DNA of 64,000 bases from an uncultured Mycoplasmatota bacterium (GTDB lineage Bacteria > Bacillota_I > Bacilli_A > Izemoplasmatales > Izemoplasmataceae): assembly GCA_913062645.1 (NCBI GenBank), contig CAJXVW010000001.1, positions 1,240,001-1,304,000 of the forward strand, in the 5' to 3' direction. The position numbers were made by a program, and so were the translations under genes. The notes below the pieces were generated by a model, which was not told where the DNA came from, did not search any database, and saw nothing but the letters and a program-made list of their open reading frames with translations. Of this stretch, positions 15,150-23,243 are shown piece after piece. How positions within the stretch are numbered: the stretch's first letter is position 1; every line of letters begins with the position of its first letter.

Positions 15150-15584
15150 TTATTTCTGGGCGGATTTGACGAACCAGATTTCCTTGTCGTAGACGCCGAC
15201 GTGGTCTTCCATCAAGCTGACGGTCACGAAGTCGTCGTTGGCATCGGCTTCACTGCGGATGTCGAGTGCCAGTTTCTTCAGGTACTTGAGTTCCTGTTCG
15301 AGCAGTTGATAGGTTTCGGCGATCGTATAATCGCGGTTGGCGAGTTCTTCGACAGCGGTCGCTTCGAGGTATTCCTTGAGCGAGGCTTTCGGGAATTCAC
15401 CGAGCATCTTGATCCGTTCGGCGACTTCGTCGAATTTCAGAAACAGATCGTCATAGAGTTTTTCGATGTACACGTGAACGGCTTCAAAGTTTTCGCCGAC
15501 GACGTTCCAGTGGAGATTGTGGAACTTCACGTTGAGTACGGCCAAGTCGGCCACATATTTGTTCATTAATTCATTTTGCGTCAT
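15150..15584 (-). CDS. dps: Dps/ferritin-like DNA-protection protein
   Basis: The 144-residue four-helix protein forms dodecamers that oxidise and store iron using peroxide. The ferroxidase motifs are the first-helix NLHWNVVG (23-30) and the second-helix DEVAERIKMLGEFP (52-65). The ATG at 15582-15584 has GGAGGA upstream; in-frame codons further upstream fall in the promoter. It is the first gene of the peroxide operon, 33 bases before perR. Confidence 0.93.
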   Translation of the reverse strand: MTQNELMNKYVADLAVLNVKFHNLHWNVVGENFEAVHVYIEKLYDDLFLKFDEVAERIKMLGEFPKASLKEYLEATAVEELANRDYTIAETYQLLEQELKYLKKLALDIRSEADANDDFVTVSLMEDHVGVYDKEIWFVKSAQK

Positions 15585-15617
15585 TGCAGTTGATTCCTCC
15601 TTTGAAATTTGTGCAAT

Positions 15618-15634
15618 ATTGTAATGATTACAAT
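15618..15634. promoter_or_regulatory. PerR box of the dps-perR-prx operon
   Basis: ATTGTAATGATTACAAT is a perfect 8-1-8 palindrome matching the Bacillus PerR box (TTATAATnATTATAA) except at one symmetric position per half. It lies immediately downstream of the -10 element, where bound PerR would block initiation. Confidence 0.8.
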
Positions 15635-15637
15635 AAT

Positions 15638-15666
15638 ATAATAACATCAATTTGGGATCATTTCAA
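15638..15666 (-). promoter_or_regulatory. dps-perR-prx promoter
   Basis: TTGAAA -35 (15661-15666), 17-base spacer and TATTAT -10 (15638-15643) on the minus strand. Confidence 0.65.
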
Positions 15667-15691
15667 TTGATACGCTTGCATCATTTGCAAC

Positions 15692-15722
15692 AAAAAAGAA
15701 GGCGACCAAACAGCGCCTTCTT
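15692..15722 (-). terminator. Intrinsic terminator of the SBF-type transporter gene
   Basis: AAGAAGGCG (15696-15704) pairs with CGCCTTCTT (15714-15722), followed on the minus strand by T residues. Confidence 0.85.
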
Positions 15723-15753
15723 ATGGAAAATTTCAAGGATGAAGTAGCCTCGA

Positions 15754-16731
15754 TCAGTCGGCCACAAGATCGTTTTTCGGGGGAAACAGCCACTTCGATG
15801 CACGGACATTCCAAGCGGCGATTTGAACCTGAATGGCATAGGCAACGGCAATCAGCAACGCGGCGATGCCGGCCCCTTCAAACGCACTCAGCGTGATGGC
15901 CAGAGCAATTGACAAATTGCGGATCATCGTGCCGTTGACCAGCGCGATGCCGTCTTCACGTCCGAACAACAACCGAGCGGTCGTGATGGTGATTGCGAGA
16001 AATGTCAGATACATCAGGATGAGCGGACCGAGTATCGTCAGGATCATGCCCGGATTGGCGACGATGACATCCGCTTTGAGCGCGATCGCGACGAAAATGA
16101 TCATCACCACGCCCAGTGTCGAAAACAGCGGAAAGACCGGTTTGATCGTCTGATGGAACGTGGTTTCACCATATTTGTGCTTGAGAATGCGCTGCGTCAG
16201 ATAAGCCATCAGGAGCGGCAGGAAGATGACGATCAGAATCTGCGTGGCGATCGTCATCGCCGGCACGGCGATCGCTTCCCCGAGCAACAGCGTGATGTAC
16301 AGTGGTGACAAGACGGCACCAAGCAACAACCCGATTACAATCATCCGGATGGCTTCGTTGACGTTGCCTTTGGCCATCACCGTCCAGCTGATCGTCATTC
16401 CCGATGTCGGCAGCAGGGCAATAAGTAGCAATCCCAGTCGGAAATACGGTTCGTCACCGAAGAACCACAATCCGATCGCCCACGCGATCAGCGGAAACAC
16501 GACGAAATTGATCAGTTGCGTCAGCACCTGCAGTCGCCAGTTGGACCGACCGCGCAAGGTGTCGAGACGAAGCGTCACCATCATCGGATAGACAAGCACG
16601 AATGTCAGCGGCAGAATCAATCGCCGCAGCCAGGAGACATCGGCCACGGAGCCGATGAAGACCGCCAGTGCGATGCTGATGGCGATGGCGATGATCAGAT
16701 GTTGTTTGATCCACTTGAGTGGTTTGAGCAT
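15754..16731 (-). CDS. SBF/ACR3-type membrane transporter
   Basis: The 325-residue protein has about ten hydrophobic segments and the bile-acid:sodium symporter/arsenite (ACR3) fold, including 'LLIALLPTSGMTISWTVMAKGN' near residue 110, where ACR3 and SBF proteins have their substrate-site motif. Substrate could be arsenite, a bile-acid-like anion or another organic anion; the cysteine expected in the ACR3 motif is replaced by Ser, which weighs against arsenite. The ATG has GAGGTGA upstream; codons before it are not conserved. It is divergent from the operon of a small membrane protein and a TetR regulator, which may control it. Confidence 0.75.
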   Translation of the reverse strand: MLKPLKWIKQHLIIAIAISIALAVFIGSVADVSWLRRLILPLTFVLVYPMMVTLRLDTLRGRSNWRLQVLTQLINFVVFPLIAWAIGLWFFGDEPYFRLGLLLIALLPTSGMTISWTVMAKGNVNEAIRMIVIGLLLGAVLSPLYITLLLGEAIAVPAMTIATQILIVIFLPLLMAYLTQRILKHKYGETTFHQTIKPVFPLFSTLGVVMIIFVAIALKADVIVANPGMILTILGPLILMYLTFLAITITTARLLFGREDGIALVNGTMIRNLSIALAITLSAFEGAGIAALLIAVAYAIQVQIAAWNVRASKWLFPPKNDLVAD

Positions 16732-16792
16732 GATGGTCACCTCTGCTGTTATCATTATCTATATGGTACGGCATGGGGTGTGAAAACACAAC

Positions 16793-16810
16793 AAGTTTGC
16801 ACACAAACTT
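16793..16810. promoter_or_regulatory. Candidate operator in the transporter/TetR divergent region
   Basis: AAGTTTGCACACAAACTT has 7-base perfect arms around a four-base centre and lies between the two divergent transcription units. A TATAAT at 16852-16857 serves the rightward unit. The TetR protein encoded at 17283-17864 is the natural candidate to bind it. Confidence 0.45.
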
Positions 16811-16877
16811 ATTGTTTGTTGAACGAAGCACTGTTTTTCGTCCAAATGATGTATAATGAAAGTAAGGGGGGATACCC

Positions 16878-17261
16878 ATGGAAATCGGATATGATTTTCT
16901 CGTCGCCATCATCCTTATCCTGTTTTCGATCACGATGGTGGGGTTCTTCGTGACCTCGCTCTTGACTCGCGAACAGTTCGAGTTCATCGACTACATGTCG
17001 GTAACGACGATGATTTTTTCCTTCAACATCCTGATTTACTTCATTCTCGGTGTGATCTTCAGTTTCTTCAACTACGATCCCGAAGGCGATCAGATCATCG
17101 TTGGATCGATCTACTTCGTCGCGTATTTCCTGCTGACGTTCTTCAGCAGTTTCTGGGTGTTGCGCAACACCCATTCGTTCGCGCGCACCCGCATCTATTT
17201 ATCCTTGTTCTACGCTACCACCTACGCCGCCATCTTCACCTTCTTCGGCGGCATCCTGTAA
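16878..17261 (+). CDS. Small integral membrane protein, unknown
   Basis: I do not recognise this 127-residue protein. It has four hydrophobic segments (about 7-27, 44-64, 75-95, 106-126) joined by short charged loops. The ATG follows an AAGGGGGG site. It lies 21 bases upstream of a TetR regulator gene and is divergent from an SBF-type transporter, so a role in the same transport or stress response is possible but unproven. Confidence 0.7.
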   Translation: MEIGYDFLVAIILILFSITMVGFFVTSLLTREQFEFIDYMSVTTMIFSFNILIYFILGVIFSFFNYDPEGDQIIVGSIYFVAYFLLTFFSSFWVLRNTHSFARTRIYLSLFYATTYAAIFTFFGGIL

Positions 17262-17282
17262 CCATCCTCTAGGAGGGATACC

Positions 17283-17864
17283 ATGACCCTGTCACCCCGA
17301 TCGATCCGCAAGATCCGCGCCATCAAGGAACAGGCTTCGATCCTGTTCGTGCGCAACGGTTTTCAACACGTGACGATGGAAGCCGTGGCGCAATACGCCA
17401 ACGTCTCCAAAGTCACCCTGTACAAATACTTCAAGGACAAACAGACCCTCTACGAAGCAATTCTCATGGAACTCGCCGATCTCGATCACAATGAACTGAA
17501 GGAGATCGTCCGTGATTTCATCCCCTATCCGGACAAGATCGATCAACTGTTCCAACGTACCGTGGAACACTACTTTGACGTCAACCGACCCAATCTCGAG
17601 GATGACTTCATTCTCTCGCTCGACGGCACCAAGTTCATGAAGAAACACACCAAACGGATGCGCGACCTCCGCGCCCAGTTGTGGAATCAGGGCCGGATGG
17701 AAGGCCACATTCCGATGGACGCCGGCGATGCCATTCTCGAGATCTACTACGCGATCGTGCTGGACGGCATGATACGTTCCTGGCCCGCCATCGAACACCT
17801 CGATGAAAGCGACCGCACCACCTTGCTCAACACCCTCTTTGACGGCATCAAAAAAACGCCATGA
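17283..17864 (+). CDS. TetR family transcriptional regulator
   Basis: The 193-residue protein has the TetR helix-turn-helix 'ITMEAVAQYANVSKVTLYKYFKDKQTLYEAI'-type segment (about 33-62) and an all-helical ligand domain without a recognisable ligand signature. TetR proteins are usually repressors released by a small molecule. The start has AGGAGGGAT upstream. It is co-transcribed with the small membrane protein before it; the palindrome at 16793-16810 is a likely target. Confidence 0.88.
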   Translation: MTLSPRSIRKIRAIKEQASILFVRNGFQHVTMEAVAQYANVSKVTLYKYFKDKQTLYEAILMELADLDHNELKEIVRDFIPYPDKIDQLFQRTVEHYFDVNRPNLEDDFILSLDGTKFMKKHTKRMRDLRAQLWNQGRMEGHIPMDAGDAILEIYYAIVLDGMIRSWPAIEHLDESDRTTLLNTLFDGIKKTP

Positions 17865-17879
17865 ATCATGGCGTTTTTG
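17851..17879. terminator. Bidirectional terminator between TetR and P-type ATPase genes
   Basis: ACGCCAT (17856-17862) pairs with ATGGCGT (17868-17874), flanked by an A-run and a T-run, so it can serve the two convergent genes. Confidence 0.85.
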
Positions 17880-17886
17880 ATTGGTC

Positions 17887-20517
17887 TCATTTGAACAGTT
17901 TGGCCAGTTCGCCACCGAACAGCGGCACGAACCCGAGTCCGAAGGCAATCGCAAACTGCGCCAGAGTCAGATGCACGTCCGTGTAGAACACCGTATTGAT
18001 GCCGGGGACGAACAACACGATCAGAAGCAATCCCATGCCGAACAGCGCGGCGTAATTGATCAGTTTGTTGCTGAACGGGTTCATCTGGAAAATCGTCTTG
18101 TGCTCGCTGCGCGCCGAATAAGTGCGCAGCAGTTCACCGGTGATGATCGTGATGAACGCCATCGTGCTGCCGAGGTTGACGATCGTGCCGTAGGCGTTGG
18201 TGCCGATCCAATACGACGTCAGCACGGCGAGCGACAGGAATGCGGCTTGGAAGCCGATCGCGATCGCCATCTTGCGGTCGACGATCGAGGCATGCGGGTC
18301 GATTGGTTGCTGGTCCATGACACCGTCTTCTTTTTGCTCCAATCCGAGCGCGAAGGCCGGGAACGAATCGGTGACGAGGTTGATCCAGAGAATCTGGATC
18401 GGCAGGAGCGGACTGCCCCAGCCGAGCAGCATGGCGATGAAGATGAGCAACACTTCACCGACGTTGCAACTCACCAGGAAGCCGACGAACTTGCGGATGT
18501 TGCTATAGATGACGCGACCTTCCTCGACGGCGTCGACGATGGTTGTGAAGTTGTCGTCCATCAGAACCATGTCCGCCGCTTCTTTCGACACGTCGGTGCC
18601 GGTGATGCCCATCGCGACCCCGATGTTGGCCTGTTTCAAGGCTGGCGCGTCGTTGACGCCGTCACCGGTCATGCTCGAGATTTCACCGATTTCCTGCAGC
18701 GCCTTGACGATCATCACCTTGTGATTGGGTGAGACGCGTGCGAACACATTGGTGGTTCTGACGAGATCGAGAAACTCGCTGTAGCCGAGGACGTCGATCT
18801 CTTCGCCGCTGAGGGCGTGTTTTTCATTTTCAATGATGCCGAGTTGTTTGCCGATGGCGGCGGCTGTGAGTTTGTGGTCGCCGGTGATCATGACGACGCG
18901 GATGCCGGCCTTGTGACAAATCTTGATCGCTTCCTTGACTTCTTCGCGTGGCGGATCAATGATGCCGACCAACCCGACGAAGATCAGATTGTCCTCCTCG
19001 TCCTTGGCTTTGGATGCTTTGTCGAGCGGTTTGTAGGCAAAGCCCAGAACGCGCAGTGCGTTGTGCGCCATGCCCTGGTTGGCGAGGTTGATGACGTTCT
19101 TAAAGGTGTCGTCAATCGGTTGGATCTCCCCATTGATCAGATAGCGGTCGCAGACCTTCAAGAGTTCGTCTGGTGCGCCCTTGGTGAGGAGTGTGACGGT
19201 GCCGTCGATGTTGTGCATCGTCGACATCCGTTTGCGATCGCTGTCGAACGGGTATTCGTCCATACGTGGATAGGTCTCCCGATATGCGTTCTGATCCAAG
19301 CCGTATTTGGCGGCGAGCGTGACGAGCGCCAGTTCGGTCGGATCGCCGATCAAGTTGTCGCCGTTGATTTTGGCGTCGTTGCACAACATCGCAATCTGCG
19401 CGAGGCGATCGATGTTGGGTCCTTCGGCCTTGATGTCCCCAGTGAAGTCGTAGCCGGTGCCGGTGACTTCCTTGACCTTGTCGTTGTCGAAGATGCGGGT
19501 GACGACCATCTTGTTCTGGGTCAGCGTACCGGTCTTATCACTCGAAATGACGGTTGTGCTGCCGAGCGTCTCGACGGCGTTGAGTTCTTTGACGATGGCA
19601 TTCTTGTTGGCCATTTTGCGCATGCCCAGCGACAACACGACGGTGATGACCGTCGGCAGTCCCTCGGGGATCGCGGCCACGGCGAGACTGACACTCACCA
19701 GAAACAAGTCGAGAATGTCAAAATTGTACAAGTACCCGACGAGAAAGATGATCACCACGACGATGATGCTGATGGTGCCGAGCAACTTGCCGAGCTTGTC
19801 GATTTTTTTCTGAAGCGGCGTCATCTCGTCCTCGACTTCGTTGAGGAGCGTTGCGATGTTGCCGATTTCGGTGGCCATGCCGACGGCGGTGATGACACCG
19901 GTGCCGCGGCCATAGGTGACGATCGTCGACATGAAGCCCATGTTGACGCGGTCGCCGATCGGCGTCGGTTCTTCGAGCTCGACGTCGGCATCCTTGTCGA
20001 CCGGGACGCTTTCACCCGTCAGGGCGCTTTCGTCGATCTTGAGATTGGCGGTGTCGAAGAAGCGCATGTCGGCGGGAATGTAGTCGCCGGCCTCGACGGT
20101 GACGATGTCGCCGACGACCAGTTCGGTCGAATCGATGGTGATCCATTCACCATCCCGAAGGACCTTGGCGGTCGGGGCGCTGATGCTTTTGAGCGCACTG
20201 ACGGCGTTGTTGGCGCGGCGTTCCTGAAACACGCTGAGTCCGGTGTTCAGAACCACGATGGCGAGAATGAAGATGCCGTCGGTCAGATGACCGCTGGCGA
20301 CGATGCTGAGTATCGCGGCGGCAATCAGCAACAGATTGAGAAAGCCCGTCAATTCACCAACAATCATGTGGAGAATCGACTCGCGTTCTTCTTCCAACAA
20401 ATGGTTTCCCCCATGGTCGCGTCTGGACGCGTCGACTTGGGTCGGATTCAATCCGTTCTCACGGCTTGCGTGGAGTTCTTCCAGCAGTTGTTCAAGGGGT
20501 TGCACGTATCGTTTCAT
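17887..20517 (-). CDS. Cation-transporting P-type ATPase, calcium-pump type
   Basis: An 876-residue P2-type ATPase that probably exports calcium. The actuator TGES (167-170), phosphorylation site DKTGTLT (327-333), hinge 'MTGDGVNDAPAL' and nucleotide-domain 'KGAPDELL' are intact. Two calcium-site signatures are visible: PEGLP in M4 (284-288) and 'INLVTDSFPAFALG' in M6. Ten membrane segments are expected. It is monocistronic, transcribed from a strong promoter and convergent with the TetR gene. Manganese is a possible alternative ion. Confidence 0.93.
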   Translation of the reverse strand: MKRYVQPLEQLLEELHASRENGLNPTQVDASRRDHGGNHLLEEERESILHMIVGELTGFLNLLLIAAAILSIVASGHLTDGIFILAIVVLNTGLSVFQERRANNAVSALKSISAPTAKVLRDGEWITIDSTELVVGDIVTVEAGDYIPADMRFFDTANLKIDESALTGESVPVDKDADVELEEPTPIGDRVNMGFMSTIVTYGRGTGVITAVGMATEIGNIATLLNEVEDEMTPLQKKIDKLGKLLGTISIIVVVIIFLVGYLYNFDILDLFLVSVSLAVAAIPEGLPTVITVVLSLGMRKMANKNAIVKELNAVETLGSTTVISSDKTGTLTQNKMVVTRIFDNDKVKEVTGTGYDFTGDIKAEGPNIDRLAQIAMLCNDAKINGDNLIGDPTELALVTLAAKYGLDQNAYRETYPRMDEYPFDSDRKRMSTMHNIDGTVTLLTKGAPDELLKVCDRYLINGEIQPIDDTFKNVINLANQGMAHNALRVLGFAYKPLDKASKAKDEEDNLIFVGLVGIIDPPREEVKEAIKICHKAGIRVVMITGDHKLTAAAIGKQLGIIENEKHALSGEEIDVLGYSEFLDLVRTTNVFARVSPNHKVMIVKALQEIGEISSMTGDGVNDAPALKQANIGVAMGITGTDVSKEAADMVLMDDNFTTIVDAVEEGRVIYSNIRKFVGFLVSCNVGEVLLIFIAMLLGWGSPLLPIQILWINLVTDSFPAFALGLEQKEDGVMDQQPIDPHASIVDRKMAIAIGFQAAFLSLAVLTSYWIGTNAYGTIVNLGSTMAFITIITGELLRTYSARSEHKTIFQMNPFSNKLINYAALFGMGLLLIVLFVPGINTVFYTDVHLTLAQFAIAFGLGFVPLFGGELAKLFK

Positions 20518-20535
20518 ATTCTATCACCTTGTTTC

Positions 20536-20564
20536 ATTATACTCGATGTTGCATGGGAACTCAA
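20536..20564 (-). promoter_or_regulatory. P-type ATPase promoter
   Basis: TTGAGT -35 (20559-20564), 17-base spacer and perfect TATAAT -10 (20536-20541) on the minus strand. Confidence 0.75.
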
Positions 20565-20565
20565 A

Positions 20566-20595
20566 CCAAAATCAAAAACGACTTAAGTCGTTTTT
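20566..20595 (-). terminator. Intrinsic terminator of ywaF-HAD
   Basis: AAAAACGAC (20574-20582) pairs with GTCGTTTTT (20587-20595) across a TTAA loop, followed by T residues on the minus strand; it contains the HAD stop codon. Confidence 0.75.
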
Positions 20596-21305
20596 GTCAG
20601 ATCCGGCAGTTCTTGTACGAAACCGAGAAAGTCGGCATACGTGCCCACATGGTCGGCATTGAGTTTCTTCTCACGGCGATTGATCAGACAATCGGTGATC
20701 AGAAACGTCTCGATCCCGAGTGTCATCGCCGGCAGATCGTCGTCGACGTCATTGCCGACCATGATGCATTGGTTCGCTTTGCGGTCAATTTGATCCAACA
20801 CTTCCTGAAAGTAGCCTGGATGGGGTTTTGTATATGTATTCTCTTCAAACGATGAGATGTAGTCAAAGTCCTCTTCACCGAATCCCGCCCATCGCAGGCG
20901 GTGCAGATTGGCGCGATACGGAAAGAGTGGATTGGTGGCCACGGCGAGGCGATACCCCTTCTTCTGCAACAACCGTACGGCAGCAATCATGTCCTTGCTC
21001 TGCCAGGTGGCGGCGCGCACGTGTTCGAAGCCGCTCTCGTAGTAGGTGCTGAAATGGTTGGCATACTCCTCCAAATCCCCGTCGATGAGAGTCTTGAAAT
21101 GATCCATGAAGATGTCCTCGTTGGTTCGCCCATCGTTGGTGCGAATCATCACTTCGGTCGCCGCCAAGACGTGCTTGGCAAGCAGCCGGGAATCGATCCA
21201 ACCGGCGAAATGTTCGCCCATGTGGTGGAAATAGCGTGCCATGAAATCATCGAAATCCATCGGCAGCAAGGTGCCATCGAGGTCGAACAGGATCGTATCC
21301 TTCAT
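20583..21305 (-). CDS. HAD-superfamily hydrolase
   Basis: This 240-residue protein is a HAD phosphatase: nucleophile motif 'ILFDLDGTLLP' (4-14), motif II threonine in 'LAVATNPLF' (about 121-129), lysine in 'TYTKPHPGYF' and acidic motif IV 'MVGNDVDDDLPAM'. An alpha-helical cap follows motif I. The substrate is unknown; 'GNDVDDDL' and the cap resemble phosphoglycolate-phosphatase-like or YqeG-like members only broadly. It overlaps the YwaF-like gene by 4 bases and ends in an intrinsic terminator. Confidence 0.88.
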   Translation of the reverse strand: MKDTILFDLDGTLLPMDFDDFMARYFHHMGEHFAGWIDSRLLAKHVLAATEVMIRTNDGRTNEDIFMDHFKTLIDGDLEEYANHFSTYYESGFEHVRAATWQSKDMIAAVRLLQKKGYRLAVATNPLFPYRANLHRLRWAGFGEEDFDYISSFEENTYTKPHPGYFQEVLDQIDRKANQCIMVGNDVDDDLPAMTLGIETFLITDCLINRREKKLNADHVGTYADFLGFVQELPDLTKTT

Positions 21306-22045
21306 CGGGACACCACTTGTTTCAGACGGCGAATGCCGATCGTGACGGCGAACACCAATGTGATCACGACGTACCCGAGCAGGATCATGCTCAGCGTATA
21401 GGGCAACTGTCCAAAGTCATCGCGGAGGAACACCAGCGGGCTGCCGTTGCCGGTATGAAGCAGCATGTAGTCTTTGTCAAACGCGAAATCGACAATCAGG
21501 GCAACCGCCATCAGCATGCTCGTCAGCGCCAATGCAGGCGGTATGGATGACCAGCCGACCTGGACATAACCACGACGATACATGTACCAGGGAACGAATA
21601 CCATGAACCCGTGGAAGATGAAACTCAACACTGGCAGGAAGTTGCCGGCAAGCGGGAACCAGGTGTCGTTGTCACCGATGATGTTGACGGGGATCACCAA
21701 CGCCGTGACACCGGCGATCAGCACCACCGCGAACGCCGTCACCTTGGCGGCCTGGTGCCACCAGCTGGTCGGTTTCACCCAGTACAGGATCGGAAACACA
21801 TACAGCGGGATGCTGCACAAATGAAGCGGGATGTGGTTCAACGGGAACGATCCGTCACGTATGATCAGAAAGCTGATTTTGAGCACTTCCATCGCATAAA
21901 AGCCAATCAGCGCGATGAGCAGCAAGCGTCGTTCCGACTTCACGGTCTTGTTGAAGATGACAAATAGAGCAATGTTGAGCAGGATGACGAATGCCAATCC
22001 CCACAGGTGTTTGGCGCCGAACATCGGCGCGGTCAAAAGATGCAT
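21302..22045 (-). CDS. YwaF-like (TIGR02206) integral membrane protein
   Basis: A 247-residue protein with seven or so hydrophobic segments and the motif 'FPLNHIPLHLCSIPLYVFP' (about 69-87), the His/Cys-containing signature of the YwaF/TMEM164 group. The function of the bacterial members is unknown. I start at the ATG with AAGGAGTGA eight bases upstream rather than an earlier GTG within the ribosome site. Overlap of 4 bases with the HAD gene shows co-translation. Confidence 0.75.
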   Translation of the reverse strand: MHLLTAPMFGAKHLWGLAFVILLNIALFVIFNKTVKSERRLLLIALIGFYAMEVLKISFLIIRDGSFPLNHIPLHLCSIPLYVFPILYWVKPTSWWHQAAKVTAFAVVLIAGVTALVIPVNIIGDNDTWFPLAGNFLPVLSFIFHGFMVFVPWYMYRRGYVQVGWSSIPPALALTSMLMAVALIVDFAFDKDYMLLHTGNGSPLVFLRDDFGQLPYTLSMILLGYVVITLVFAVTIGIRRLKQVVSR

Positions 22046-22074
22046 CGGGATCACTCCTTTTCACAGTCTTTACC

Positions 22075-22103
22075 ATTATACCCAAAAAGACCGTCAAACT
22101 CAA
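22075..22103 (-). promoter_or_regulatory. ywaF-HAD promoter
   Basis: TTGAGT -35 (22098-22103), 17-base spacer and TATAAT -10 (22075-22080) on the minus strand. It overlaps the terminator of the preceding gene. Confidence 0.7.
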
Positions 22104-22135
22104 TAAAAAATAAGAGGACTGTTGTCCTCTTATTT
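22100..22135 (-). terminator. Intrinsic terminator of the EEP-domain gene
   Basis: AAATAAGAGGAC (22108-22119) pairs with GTCCTCTTATTT (22124-22135), with T residues following on the minus strand. Confidence 0.85.
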
Positions 22136-23158
22136 GAGTTGAAAGGTCAGCGTGCTCGGATTGTGATCGCTGAAGCGGTACTGGAAATCATGCGTCGTGA
22201 CATTGACGACGTTGATGTTCGGGGACACCAGAAAGCCATCGATGTAGGTTTCGAAATTGATGTCCTTGATGTAGGGTTTGTCGAGACTGCGGACCGAAGG
22301 CTGTGTCTTGTCATAGACCACCTTGAATTTGCTGTCGTGCAAGGATTGCGGCATGACGTCGACCCAGGCGGGATCGTCCTTGGTTCGTTTCGCGTCATCC
22401 ATCAGAAGATTGAAATCGCCGGTGATGATGACGTAATTGGATCGTCCGTCGTACAGTTCGCTGCAGTAACCAAGCACATCATTGAATTGACGACGCCGGA
22501 GCAGACCGTCCTTGTCATACGCCGACAGATGGGTATTGACGATGTAGAGTTTCTTGCTGCCTGCAAGGGCCAGTTCATTGATGACCATGCATCGTTTCGG
22601 CAGAAACAGACTGCGCGGAAACAGTTCTTGTCCGTCCAGCGCGATACGCTTGGATGATAACAGCCGGTACTTGCTCATCACAGCCAAGCCGCTGTGGGCG
22701 CTGCCAAGCGGATGGAAGATGGGAAACGGCACCCATTTGGCGCGGTAGTCGTAGGCGAAGTAGACATTGTAGTCAAACAGTTCGGTGGCCATGTGTTCGA
22801 GTTCGTTGATGTTGTTGGAGCGGCTGCCCGCGGTGTCGACTTCCTGAAGACAGAAGATGTCGCTGTCAAGATCCTGGAGTTGATGGGTGATGCCGATCAG
22901 GTTGTCGAGTGTTCGTTCGTAGGTGATGCGGGTGGTCGCTGTGCCGCCGTCCATGAAGAAATCACTGTCGCGGTCGAGGCAGGCGTATCCGATGTTGTAA
23001 GTCGTCAGGGTGATGGGTTCCTGCAACTGCGGGAACTTGCTTTTGCGGATGACGATGCTGTCTTCTTCGGCTTCTGGCTTGTACTCGGTAAGCACCAGAA
23101 AAAGACCAAACGCCGTCACGCCAACAAGAATGACAAGCAAGGGAATCAGGGCATACAT
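22130..23158 (-). CDS. Membrane-anchored endonuclease/exonuclease/phosphatase family protein
   Basis: The 342-residue protein has an N-terminal membrane anchor (about 4-24) and an exported EEP domain. Catalytic motifs are TYNIGYA (about 53-59), CLQEVD (104-109), NTHLSAYD, TGDFNLLMDD and the closing SDHNPSTL (about 333-340), giving the metal-binding Asn/Glu, Asp/Asn and His. Substrate may be DNA, a phospholipid head group or an inositol phosphate. It stands alone with an extended -10 promoter (TGGTACAAT) and its own terminator. Confidence 0.85.
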   Translation of the reverse strand: MYALIPLLVILVGVTAFGLFLVLTEYKPEAEEDSIVIRKSKFPQLQEPITLTTYNIGYACLDRDSDFFMDGGTATTRITYERTLDNLIGITHQLQDLDSDIFCLQEVDTAGSRSNNINELEHMATELFDYNVYFAYDYRAKWVPFPIFHPLGSAHSGLAVMSKYRLLSSKRIALDGQELFPRSLFLPKRCMVINELALAGSKKLYIVNTHLSAYDKDGLLRRRQFNDVLGYCSELYDGRSNYVIITGDFNLLMDDAKRTKDDPAWVDVMPQSLHDSKFKVVYDKTQPSVRSLDKPYIKDINFETYIDGFLVSPNINVVNVTTHDFQYRFSDHNPSTLTFQLK

Positions 23159-23215
23159 GCAATCACCTCCACCTTCATTGTACCAAACATCACGATGAGT
23201 TTCTCGTCAAACAAC

Positions 23216-23242
23216 AAAGAAAAATGCCGGACCAGCCGGCAT
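23216..23242 (-). terminator. Intrinsic terminator of the HNH-like gene
   Basis: ATGCCGG (23224-23230) pairs with CCGGCAT (23236-23242), followed by TTTTTCTTTG on the minus strand. Confidence 0.8.
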
Positions 23243-23243
23243 G

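Noticed and set aside
18817-20586. 589-codon plus-strand frame opposite the P-type ATPase
   Set aside because: Shadow of a fully conserved ATPase on the other strand; protein is a low-complexity Asp/Val/Arg-rich string.
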